From the NCBI GenBank assembly GCA_965220365.1, contig OZ244823.1, forward strand, positions 2,232,001 to 2,296,000: a stretch of 64,000 nt of DNA, written 5' to 3'. Position numbers and translations under genes: made by a program. The notes below the pieces were generated by a model, which saw nothing but the letters and a program-made list of their open reading frames with translations, did not search any database and was not told where the DNA came from. The stretch comes from Bin80 sp965220365. GTDB lineage: Bacteria > Bacteroidota > Rhodothermia > Rhodothermales > Bin80. How positions within the stretch are numbered: the stretch's first letter is position 1; every line of letters starts with the position of its first letter. Positions 1-7,125 of this stretch are shown here, one piece after another.

Positions 1-443
1 ACTGCAAGTGGATCTCCGATCACGCCATCTTGAATAAGTTTGCGGAGTGTGCGGTGCGTAACTGCATTCCGAAGATGGTGGTTAGTCCCCATGACGAGGC
101 CAGCTTTTGAGCAGGCGGACACCATTTGCTTTGCATCTGCGAGTGAGAGTGCAAGAGGCTTCTCGCAAAGGACATGTTTCTGGGCAGCGGCAGCAGCAAG
201 GGTTTGCGGTTTATGTAATTCATTCGTAGTGCCGACATAGACCACATCAATGTCTGGATTTGCGAGGAATGCGTCAAGCTCTGTGTAGATGTACTGAATC
301 CCAAACTGATCCTGGAAATCTTCTCCACGCTGCTGCGATCGGCTTAGAATCGCCGTCACCTGGCTGTTGGGGCTTGCGTTTATCGCATTGATCATCCATT
401 CTTTTGCAATCGTGCTTGCACCGATAACTCCCCAGTTAATCAT
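1..443 (-). CDS. Gfo/Idh/MocA family NAD(P)-dependent oxidoreductase, N-terminal part (cut by window edge)
   Basis: Reading from an ATG at 443 leftwards gives an open frame to the window edge (about 147 residues). It starts MINWGVIGASTIAKEW, a Rossmann nucleotide-binding start, and continues through DVVYVGTTNELH (strand followed by the N-H pair) and VLCEKPLA, the EKP motif whose lysine is conserved in Gfo/Idh/MocA oxidoreductases, then MGTNHHLRN. The family oxidises or reduces sugars, inositols and related polyols with NAD(P). Substrate cannot be told from the N-terminal domain. The substrate-binding half is outside the window. The family call is firm. Confidence 0.85.
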   Translation of the reverse strand, partial: MINWGVIGASTIAKEWMINAINASPNSQVTAILSRSQQRGEDFQDQFGIQYIYTELDAFLANPDIDVVYVGTTNELHKPQTLAAAAAQKHVLCEKPLALSLADAKQMVSACSKAGLVMGTNHHLRNAVTHRTLRKLIQDGVIGDPLA

Positions 444-883
444 AATTCTGTGTTGGATCGTTTATGAGCATAATTAAATTTAACAAGTCTATCGGAATTA
501 ACCTTCCCGAGGTATTTGATTTGGTCAGGCGTTTCTAGTTTGACTGTCGATCTCGTTGAAATATTTCTACGCCTGAATAACGATTGCGAAAGTACAGGAA
601 GAGTGCTTTTTATGTACCACACTTTTCTCTCTAGAGAACAATGGCCACGAGCCACATATTCTCTTGCTAACCGGAGTCTGTACCGCCTTCAGACATAATC
701 TGAAAAAACATAGCCCCGGTGCTTATAAGGACTACATTTTCCAGAATAGGAAGATCGGGTAAGAGAGTCGCATCGATCTTTCAACTCTACATCCAACTGC
801 GCACATCAACGATTCAAAATTGGATCAACTTACTCTATCCAACAGATGCTTTCGATGGGGTTGAATCCATTTACTCGGAAAGC
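444..883. other. Intergenic stretch without a recognisable gene
   Basis: About 440 bases between the oxidoreductase start and the end of the NYN gene. Short open frames exist on both strands (60-71 codons) but none has a recognisable domain, a convincing start or a partner gene. I see no tRNA, no long inverted repeat and no terminator with a clear T-tract. Confidence 0.5.
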
Positions 884-1667
884 TCAGGATTTGTTAGCCT
901 TTCTGACCTTGAGATGGAAGATGAAGGCATCTAGTACTTCCTTTTTCTGATCTTTATCCAATACGTCTTTCATTGTGACCGAACGTCCCCCGCGCATGAG
1001 CTGACTGAAATACTCTGGTGGAATGCGTTGATGCCCGCCTAAATTGCTAAGAATCTCTGAGATTTCATTTTCAGGGATTCGCTTGGCTACTTTTCTGCCA
1101 ACTTCATTAAGAGAAGCGACGTTATCGAAGAGTTTTTTAGGGAGTGTCTTCACTCTGGAAAGAAATGGTTCAATATCTGAAGATTTCCACTCGTGAGTGA
1201 TGTCGGCTTCTTGGCGAAGGAGATTTGATTGGCTCTCCTGGGCTGGTCTAATTCCCAGGAGATGAACCCGAACCCCCTGCTCCTGTGTTAACTGGACACC
1301 GACTCTTAGATCCTCATCCCCTGCAAGCAGGACGGACGAAACCATAGCTTTGTTTTGTGCGAGTTTTACCATATCCGTCACCTCCCTTTTGCTGCTTAAA
1401 GGAATTGACAAATCCAAGTCGCATTTTGACGTTTGGAAGCTCAGCTAATTCAACATGTTGTTGGGTTGGCTTCCCCGTTGCGCCATCATACCAATAGATT
1501 CTTAGCAAGTCAACCTTTGCATTATCCTCTGCAAATTTTTTCAGCTCCGCGGTAACAGCAAGGGAGGCAAGCTTTACATGGCTACGGGGCAAGTTCTCAC
1601 CAAATAATTCTTTGGATCCTTGGGCAAAGAAGTAACCAGCATCAACAAAGACGGCAACGCGACCCAT
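884..1667 (-). pseudogene. NYN (PIN-like nuclease) domain protein, LabA/DUF88-type, broken by an internal deletion and frameshift
   Basis: Two overlapping frames together make one NYN-family protein. The 5' piece (1667 down to about 1400) reads MGRVAVFVDAGYFF at its start (the first conserved Asp of the fold) and runs to MRLGFVNSFKQQKG. The 3' piece resumes as VTDMVKLAQNKAM, then VLLAGDEDLRVGV (a second conserved Asp region) and GVRVHLLGI, to the stop at 884. Family members normally read KG-V-D-x-L-I-V-x-D between the pieces; here the V-D-x-L-I segment is absent and the frame changes by +1, as expected for loss of about 14 bases. The lost stretch includes a conserved acidic residue, so this looks like real inactivation and not a base-call error. 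The C-terminal 90 residues are a conserved-looking extension of unknown role. NYN proteins are predicted RNases. Confidence 0.75.
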
Positions 1668-1684
1668 TCTGACAAAATAATTAA

Positions 1685-1718
1685 GGGAGACCTCGGCAGA
1701 GGCCTCCCTCTTTTGTTT
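1685..1718 (+). terminator. Terminator-like hairpin, 10-bp stem and T-rich tail
   Basis: GGGAGACCTC at 1685-1694 pairs with GAGGCCTCCC at 1699-1708 (9 of 10 pairs) around a GGCA loop, followed by TCTTTTGTTT. The T-tail is on the plus strand, pointing away from the NYN gene start. No plus-strand gene precedes it, so its role may be to stop transcription coming from the left, or it may be a diverged founder of the adjoining repeat array. Confidence 0.5.
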
Positions 1719-1846
1719 GGGCCTCTCTATGTTGAGGCCCCTTTGTGTTTGGGCCTCTCTATGTTGAGGCCCCTTTGTGTTTGGGCCTCTCTATGTTGAG
1801 GCCCCTTTGTGTTTGGGCCTCTCTATGTTGAGGCCCCTTTGGTGTT
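1719..1846 (+). repeat. Four tandem 32-bp repeats, each a perfect hairpin with T-rich tail
   Basis: Copies start at 1719, 1751, 1783 and 1815. Each has the perfect inverted repeat GGGCCTC / GAGGCCC around the 8-base loop TCTATGTT, then CCTTTGTGTTT. The first three copies are identical; the fourth differs only at its tail (an extra G), after which the array ends. The unit resembles a rho-independent terminator on the plus strand; on the minus strand the hairpins are followed by A-rich sequence. The diverged hairpin at 1685 looks like a fifth, older member. No spacers, so this is not CRISPR. Confidence 0.85.
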
Positions 1847-2128
1847 GTCCAACGTAGTACTAGGGGGACAACGCGATTTGTACGCACATCTAATAAAATG
1901 TTCCAATAATCTATCACTCCGAGATGTGCCACTCTGCACGAGAAATAAATTTTATCATTATCAGCACAAAACTCAACTCAACCATGGTAGGATATAAGTA
2001 TTTCTACATTCCCTGATGGTGTAGAACGAAAGGTGTTACGTCCATGTGCGTTTTGATCATCCAAGTAGGTTTACCAGTACAGCTTAGCTCCATTTCCTGC
2101 CAATTCAAGGTTTATAGGTAGAATATTT
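1847..2128. other. Intergenic stretch left of the ISL3 element
   Basis: No gene recognised. A 7-bp inverted repeat GTTGTCC (1844-1850) / GGACAAC (1866-1872) follows directly on the hairpin array. The last eight bases (2121-2128, GAATATTT) are the left copy of the ISL3 target duplication. Confidence 0.5.
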
Positions 2129-3537
2129 GGTTCTTGTGCCAATTTTGTGAAAACATGATTTTCACTGCATTCTGGGGGAGAGGTCCAGCCCTCCGAGATG
2201 GAAGTAAATGGCGGTGGCAAATCGTTCATTATTTCGGAATCCACGGGAGCGTACTTTGACGGTTTTTATGCGGCTGTTGATGCTTTCGGCCGGGCCATTA
2301 CTAACCTTGAGAATAATCGCATTGATGGTTCCCCACAGATGTTTTTTAATGGTTTTGGCGGCTTCCTTCACCGGCTCCAAGCGGCAGCGCATGGCCCAGG
2401 AGAGCCACTTTTCCCAGCCCTTGCGGGCCCAGGTGGGATGCACATAATGCCATAGATTCCGGGCCATCTCCTTGATTGCCCATGCCCGGGCAGTTTTCAA
2501 TGAACTGTTCTTCAACGACTGGAACCGCTTTTTCTGCTTCTTGGACATATTTTCCCGGTTCGTTAGCCAGTCGTACTTACTTCCGGTGAGGGTTGTGTCG
2601 CCTTCGGCGCGTAGCGCCTTGTGCTCCTGGCGGCGCACTTTGTCCACGGCCTCCCCCAGATACTTCGCCACATGAAACCGGTCAAACGCAATCTTCTTCT
2701 CTGCATCGGGAACACACGCGAAGGTGGACGACACGTAGGCGGGCCACATGTCCATGCTCACGCTCTCAATTCCCGCCAATTGTTCGGAGCTGAGACGTTG
2801 ATACCAGTGCTTTAGCACATCTTTCGTGCGACCGATCCCCACATACAGGACCTGACCTGACTTCGCATTGGACACGATCGTCACGTATTTGTGCCGCTTG
2901 CGAAAGGAGGTCTCATCCACGCAAATGTGCGGAATGATCTCCGTTTGTCTGCGATCAAGTCCACGTTCTACCGCATGCTCCATGATCCGTGAGACCGCTT
3001 TCCAGCCCACCCCAAGCTGGCGAGACACCGCCGATACACTCGCCTCACGAAGCCAGCCAATCACCATCTCTTCAAAACCATAGGTGAACCGGGAACTCGG
3101 CGAAGCCCAGGGAACCTCCACCGTCCGAACCCCATGCGCAGGACATTTTACCCGCGGGATTCGGGCGATCAGTTCCGTACGATACGTACACGTATCAAGA
3201 TGACGCCAGGAACGCGCCGTGCGCAAATCATAAAATGGACAAACCTCCTTACACTGCGGACAGGCCAGCGAAGACGTATCCGAGCAGGTTAACATGACCC
3301 GTCGTACACGATCTGGATTATCATACTCATCCGATAGAATCTCCCACGGTGAGGTGAGCCCAGACCTAAACTCCCGCGGACGCCCTCTTGATTCGTTTTC
3401 ATTGTATGCGTATCTGCTTTGGTTAATCTCCTCGGAATGACGACCAGAAACAAATGGAAAATGATCCCAAATCATGACCGCCTTATTCCCAATTTGCCTA
3501 AATTTACAGATCCGATCACAATAATGGGTGAAGACCC
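2129..3537 (-). mobile_element. ISL3-family insertion sequence, complete, 1409 bp, with 8-bp target duplication
   Basis: The left end starts GGTTCTTGTGCCAATTTTGTG; the right end read inward on the minus strand starts GGGTCTTCACCCATTATTGTG. About 16 of the first 22 positions match, giving an imperfect terminal inverted repeat of the GG-TCTT...TTGTGA type seen in ISL3 elements. GAATATTT is present directly outside both ends (2121-2128 and 3538-3545); 8-bp duplications are characteristic of ISL3. One transposase gene fills the element. Undamaged duplication and open frame suggest a fairly recent insertion into non-coding DNA. Confidence 0.92.
2162..3475 (-). CDS. ISL3 family transposase
   Basis: 437 residues, the only gene of the 1409-bp element. 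A zinc-binding N-terminal region shows C72-x2-C75 and the segment SWRHLDTCTYRTELIARIP followed by VKCPAHG (C111). The DDE catalytic residues fit at D187 (CVDETSF), D242 (SMDMWPAYV) and E398 (GPAESINSRIK), each in its typical ISL3 context. The protein end lies about 33 bp inside the left terminal repeat. The first 35-40 residues do not resemble the family; homologues begin near LTSPWEI (about residue 40), so the annotated ATG may be a few codons upstream of, or different from, the true start. It appears intact and could be active. Confidence 0.93.
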   Translation of the reverse strand: MIWDHFPFVSGRHSEEINQSRYAYNENESRGRPREFRSGLTSPWEILSDEYDNPDRVRRVMLTCSDTSSLACPQCKEVCPFYDLRTARSWRHLDTCTYRTELIARIPRVKCPAHGVRTVEVPWASPSSRFTYGFEEMVIGWLREASVSAVSRQLGVGWKAVSRIMEHAVERGLDRRQTEIIPHICVDETSFRKRHKYVTIVSNAKSGQVLYVGIGRTKDVLKHWYQRLSSEQLAGIESVSMDMWPAYVSSTFACVPDAEKKIAFDRFHVAKYLGEAVDKVRRQEHKALRAEGDTTLTGSKYDWLTNRENMSKKQKKRFQSLKNSSLKTARAWAIKEMARNLWHYVHPTWARKGWEKWLSWAMRCRLEPVKEAAKTIKKHLWGTINAIILKVSNGPAESINSRIKTVKVRSRGFRNNERFATAIYFHLGGLDLSPRMQ

Positions 3538-3914
3538 GAATATTTCATTTATTACCTCCGGTAGTCTAGTTATCAATTGTCTAGGTTAACCACGATCTTA
3601 TCGGCTCAACGTTTAGGTTAGCTTGATTCCTTAGTGCCAGTCTGGGGGACTGGTATGCGTCTGGTTCTACTTCGTATACTGTTCTATGAATAAATTCGAG
3701 CCCCAGTTAGAATGGTCAACAGGAACCATGAAAATCGGTCAGAAAAATTTGCGGGGCTGAATGTTGGAAAAAGCAGCGGCATTGCAAGTATAACCGTCTG
3801 CTTTGCAGTTACGTTGAACGTGAAACAAGGTCTGCAGATAAGTTTTTCTAGCTTGACACGCTTTCTTAGATATTACTGAGAGATACAATCCGGGCATCCC
3901 TCCTGAAAACACCT
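3538..3914. other. Intergenic stretch upstream of etfB
   Basis: Begins with the right target duplication GAATATTT (3538-3545). No gene seen. A small hairpin CCAGTC/GACTGG lies around 3640-3655 without a T-tract. TTGACA at 3853-3858 and the A/T-rich stretch to 3890 could belong to an etfBA promoter, but the spacing to any -10-like box is not standard, so I do not call one. No clear ribosome binding site precedes the etfB ATG. Confidence 0.4.
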
Positions 3915-4664
3915 ATGAACATCGTCGTTTGTGTAAAACAGACCGCCGACACGGAGTCAAGGCCGATACTGAGTGCAGACCAGACTCATGTGAAGGATGA
4001 GGGATTAGTTTGGATCATCAATCCGCATGATGAGTCTGCCATTGAAGTGGCCATCGGACTACGGGATCAGCACGGAGGTTCAGTCACGCTGATTGCCCTT
4101 GGCCCTGATCGAGTAGAAAGCTCTCTGAGGCAGGGTTTGGCGATGGGGGCGGATCAAGCAGTCCATCTTCAGTGTGATGCAATGCCGGATGATTCATTCA
4201 TCGTGGCAGATATACTTGCAGACCATATCCGAGAGCATGTTTTTGATTTGGTTTTGGCGGGAGAGGTTGCGATTGATGGGGCAGGGGCCCAAGTACCTCA
4301 GAGACTGGGAATCTTACTTGACTGGCCATGTGTGACGGGTGTAGAGGAACTGAGCATCGACTCGGGAGAGTTGTCTGCCAGACATCCTGTTGAGCAGGGC
4401 GACGAAATTCATACTTGCAAGCTTCCGGCAGTCATTGGTGTGAATCGACGGATCGGTGAACCGCGGTATCCGTCCTTTAAGGGTATCATGAAAGCGAAGC
4501 GGAAGCCGATTGAGAAAGAGTCGGTGACATTGGAGTCTCCTCAACTTCATGTTGAATCGTTGGGATTGCCTGCATCACGGTCGGAAGGGAAGATCCTGGT
4601 TTACAAAGATGGGGTAGCAGCGGAGGTCGTGACTCTTTTGCGCGAAAAGTCAAAGGTGATCTGA
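3915..4664 (+). CDS. etfB: Electron transfer flavoprotein beta subunit
   Basis: 249 residues, the usual length. EtfB holds AMP and docks with EtfA to carry electrons from acyl-CoA and other flavoprotein dehydrogenases to the quinone pool through ETF:quinone oxidoreductase. Seen: CVKQTAD near the start (residues 6-12), NPHDESAIEVAI (36-47), the GADQAVHL segment (78-85), and the EtfB signature EPRYPSFKGIMKAKRKPIE at 182-200. It is followed after 8 bases by etfA, with GAGGGA just upstream of the etfA ATG, so the two form an operon. Cytoplasmic. Confidence 0.97.
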   Translation: MNIVVCVKQTADTESRPILSADQTHVKDEGLVWIINPHDESAIEVAIGLRDQHGGSVTLIALGPDRVESSLRQGLAMGADQAVHLQCDAMPDDSFIVADILADHIREHVFDLVLAGEVAIDGAGAQVPQRLGILLDWPCVTGVEELSIDSGELSARHPVEQGDEIHTCKLPAVIGVNRRIGEPRYPSFKGIMKAKRKPIEKESVTLESPQLHVESLGLPASRSEGKILVYKDGVAAEVVTLLREKSKVI

Positions 4665-4672
4665 GGGATGCC

Positions 4673-5626
4673 ATGTCCAAAATTCTGGTTATAGCGGAAA
4701 CAAGTGGCTCAGGTCTGACGACTTCAACCCTAGAAGTATGTCAGGCGGCCTTTACACTTTCCGCTTCCCTGGGTGGGAGTTGGAAGCTGCTCGTTCATGA
4801 CCGCGTAGCGGAGGCTGCCGGCAAGATTGCTCCTGAGGTGGTGTCATTTTCATTGGGTGAAGATATCTATCAGGGGGCTGAGCTTTTGGCTTCCATTGCA
4901 GCTCAGATGGTAGAATCGACCGATGTGGTTATGATGGCAGCAACAAGTACGGGAAAAGATGTTATGGGCCGATTAGCTCAGCATCTTTCGGTTCCTTTGG
5001 CACAGGACTGCACAGGGTTTGAGGTGATCTCTGATGGGATTAGGTTCAAGCGTTCATTGTATGGAGGTAAGGTGACCGCCAGCGTAAAATTATCAGGTAA
5101 GCCAATACTGGTAAGCTTTCGGCCTAGATCATTTACACCGATTGCTTCGTCAGATGAGTTTGCCGAAGCGGTAGCGCATGCAGTCAATAGCATTACTCCA
5201 AAAACCTCTGTTAACCTTCGGACCAAGGCTACAAGTGAGCGTCCTGATGTAACCGACGCATCGATCGTTGTGAGTGGAGGCAGGGGCTTACAGGGGCCAG
5301 AGAACTGGCATATACTTGAAGACCTTCTGGATGCACTTGGCCCGGATGCTGCTTTGGCTTGTTCACGCCCGGTAAGTGATGATCATTGGCGCCCTCACAG
5401 CGAGCATGTAGGGCAAACCGGTCGTGCAATCGCTCCAGACTTATATATTGCTGTTGGAATTTCGGGGGCGACGCAGCACATAGCCGGCATTGCAAGATCC
5501 AAGTATATCCTTGCCATTAACAAGGACCCGGATGCCCCGATTTTCAAGGTTGCCGACTACGGTATTGTTGGGGACTTATTTGAGGTCGTTCCTGCCCTTG
5601 CCGCTGCCGTTCGGGATGCAGCGTAG
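4673..5626 (+). CDS. etfA: Electron transfer flavoprotein alpha subunit
   Basis: 317 residues, normal for the family. The N-terminal half is the EtfA/B-like domain (LVIAETSGSG). The C-terminal third is the FAD-binding domain: GGRGLQGPENW, ACSRPVSDDHW, VGQTG (246-250), GISGATQHIAG (262-272) and INKDPDAPIFKVADYGIVGD (283-302), all standard FAD-contact motifs. It partners EtfB, encoded 8 bp upstream. A convergent chromate transporter gene ends 48 bp downstream; the gap holds a weak imperfect inverted repeat (GCCCAT/ATGGGC) and no good terminator. Confidence 0.97.
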   Translation: MSKILVIAETSGSGLTTSTLEVCQAAFTLSASLGGSWKLLVHDRVAEAAGKIAPEVVSFSLGEDIYQGAELLASIAAQMVESTDVVMMAATSTGKDVMGRLAQHLSVPLAQDCTGFEVISDGIRFKRSLYGGKVTASVKLSGKPILVSFRPRSFTPIASSDEFAEAVAHAVNSITPKTSVNLRTKATSERPDVTDASIVVSGGRGLQGPENWHILEDLLDALGPDAALACSRPVSDDHWRPHSEHVGQTGRAIAPDLYIAVGISGATQHIAGIARSKYILAINKDPDAPIFKVADYGIVGDLFEVVPALAAAVRDAA

Positions 5627-5674
5627 TTCGATCTAGAATACGCCCATTGGATTGCGTTGATTATGGGCAACCAA

Positions 5675-6778
5675 TCAAATCAATAACAGCCCAAGCAGGG
5701 CACCGCCTGCGACAAGCCAAACGGCATTGACCTTAAAGCGCAGGCTGGCAACCGCAGCCAGTAAAAAAATCGCAACAGGTGCCCAACCAGTCAGTACGCT
5801 GAGCCCCAGCCGTACCGTGACCACAAGCATCAGCGCAACTGCACTGACATTTACGGCATCCAAAAATGACCCCATCAGGGTTGATTTACGTAGGCGGGGA
5901 ATGAGAGGGTTTAGGATACTGACGAACACAAACGATGGCAGAAAGATTGCAACGGTGGCAATCAATCCACCTTGCCAACCATCCAGGAATACACCGATGA
6001 ATGTAGCTGTGCTGAGCACGGGGCCAGGGGTAAACTGGCCGATAGCAATTGCATCTAGCAGTTGCTGCTCAGTCAACCAGCCATAAGTCTGCACCAAACC
6101 ACCCTCCAGGAATGCAATCAAGACGTAACCACTTCCGTAGAGAACCGAACCAACCTTGAGAAAAAACCAACCAAGTGTCCAAATACTATATTCCACCTTG
6201 GGCACCTGCAAGAATCCAAGAAGGAAGGGGAGGATTGCACTGATCGCCGTCAACCGGCGACGCCAAAAATAAAATCCCCCAAGTCCCAGTAGACCTCCTC
6301 CTAACATGGCCAATACCTCGTTGACACCAAGCAATAGCCCAATAGCCACTACTGCGCCAATCGGAACCAGCGACCAGGCTTTGACTGCAGACTTGCCCAA
6401 GCGCCAGAGAGCACCCAGAATGATAGCCAATACAGCCGGTTTGATGCCGCGAAGGAATGGTTCTACCTCAGGCACGGCGCCATATTCGGCATACAGCCAT
6501 CCAAGTGCACCCGTCATCAGTGCAGCGGGTAAAATGAAACAGAGGCCAGCGACGACCATACCACCAAAGCCACGCTGTTCATATCCAACGTGCATGGCCA
6601 TTTCGGTTGAGTTTGGGCCGGGAATCAGGTTGGTCGCACCGACTAGGTCCAGGAAGTGCTCCCTGGTGAGCCATTTGCGGCGGGTAACAACTTCATCGTC
6701 CATCATTGCAATGACTGCAGCGGGACCGCCGAATCCGATAAAACCCAGCTTAAGGAAAAGCCGTATCAGTTCATTCAT
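5675..6778 (-). CDS. chrA: Chromate transporter, two-domain ChrA (CHR family)
   Basis: 367 residues, the size of the long, duplicated form of the CHR superfamily. The first half shows GFIGFGGPAAVIAMM and LIPGPNSTEMAMHVGY, the second half the related LYGSGYVLIAFLEGGLV and QFTPGPVLSTATFIGV, so both halves are present. Ten or more hydrophobic segments are expected from the sequence; it would sit in the inner membrane. Characterised members export chromate, or act on sulfate-like anions; the real substrate here is unknown. Its ATG is only 14 bp from the divergent DUF393 gene, so the two promoters must lie inside the opposite coding regions or be shared. Confidence 0.9.
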   Translation of the reverse strand: MNELIRLFLKLGFIGFGGPAAVIAMMDDEVVTRRKWLTREHFLDLVGATNLIPGPNSTEMAMHVGYEQRGFGGMVVAGLCFILPAALMTGALGWLYAEYGAVPEVEPFLRGIKPAVLAIILGALWRLGKSAVKAWSLVPIGAVVAIGLLLGVNEVLAMLGGGLLGLGGFYFWRRRLTAISAILPFLLGFLQVPKVEYSIWTLGWFFLKVGSVLYGSGYVLIAFLEGGLVQTYGWLTEQQLLDAIAIGQFTPGPVLSTATFIGVFLDGWQGGLIATVAIFLPSFVFVSILNPLIPRLRKSTLMGSFLDAVNVSAVALMLVVTVRLGLSVLTGWAPVAIFLLAAVASLRFKVNAVWLVAGGALLGLLLI

Positions 6779-6792
6779 GAAGGTGTGATTTC

Positions 6793-7125
6793 ATGGCGAA
6801 AAAGATCGAACTGGGTTATGATGGAGAGTGCGAATTCTGCAATTATTCCGTCAACTGGCTCCGCAGACATGACCGTCATAACCGTCTATCATTCAAAGAG
6901 CTTCCGCCTGATTCCTCATGCGTCACTTTAAGTGACGAGAAAGGAACATGGGAAGCGTCTACTGCGGCTCTTCGTGCGTTGAAGCATTTGGGAGGCCCAT
7001 GGAGGATGGTCGCACAGTTGCTTATGATCATTCCAAGGCCCCTCCGTGACGCAGTTTACCGAATGATTGCAAAACGGCGACACCTCATTATTGATTCTGG
7101 AGCAACTCGAAATACCGCTGAATGA
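6793..7125 (+). CDS. DCC-family thiol-disulfide oxidoreductase (DUF393/YuxK-like)
   Basis: 110 residues. Begins MAKKIELGYDGECEFCNYSV: the D-G-x-C-x-x-C signature (D10, C13, C16) of the DCC/DUF393 family, a predicted thioredoxin-like disulfide oxidoreductase. The rest fits the family: ELPPDSS, STAALRALKHLGGPW and IPRPLRDAVYRMIAKRRH. No signal peptide, so cytoplasmic. The 3' end overlaps the convergent DUF4175 gene by about 38 bases. Function in this organism is not known. Confidence 0.85.
   Translation: MAKKIELGYDGECEFCNYSVNWLRRHDRHNRLSFKELPPDSSCVTLSDEKGTWEASTAALRALKHLGGPWRMVAQLLMIIPRPLRDAVYRMIAKRRHLIIDSGATRNTAE

Noticed and set aside
1390..1420. Programmed +1 frameshift in the NYN gene
   Set aside because: Conserved residues are missing at the junction along with the frame change, which fits a deletion. 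There is no typical stop codon or slippery site for +1 recoding.
1719..1846. Repeat array considered as CRISPR
   Set aside because: The 32-bp units are directly joined with no unique spacers, and no cas gene is in the window. The hairpin-plus-T-tail form fits terminator-like repeats better.
6306..6788. 160-codon plus-strand frame
   Set aside because: Antisense to the chromate transporter, whose two CHR halves are complete on the minus strand.
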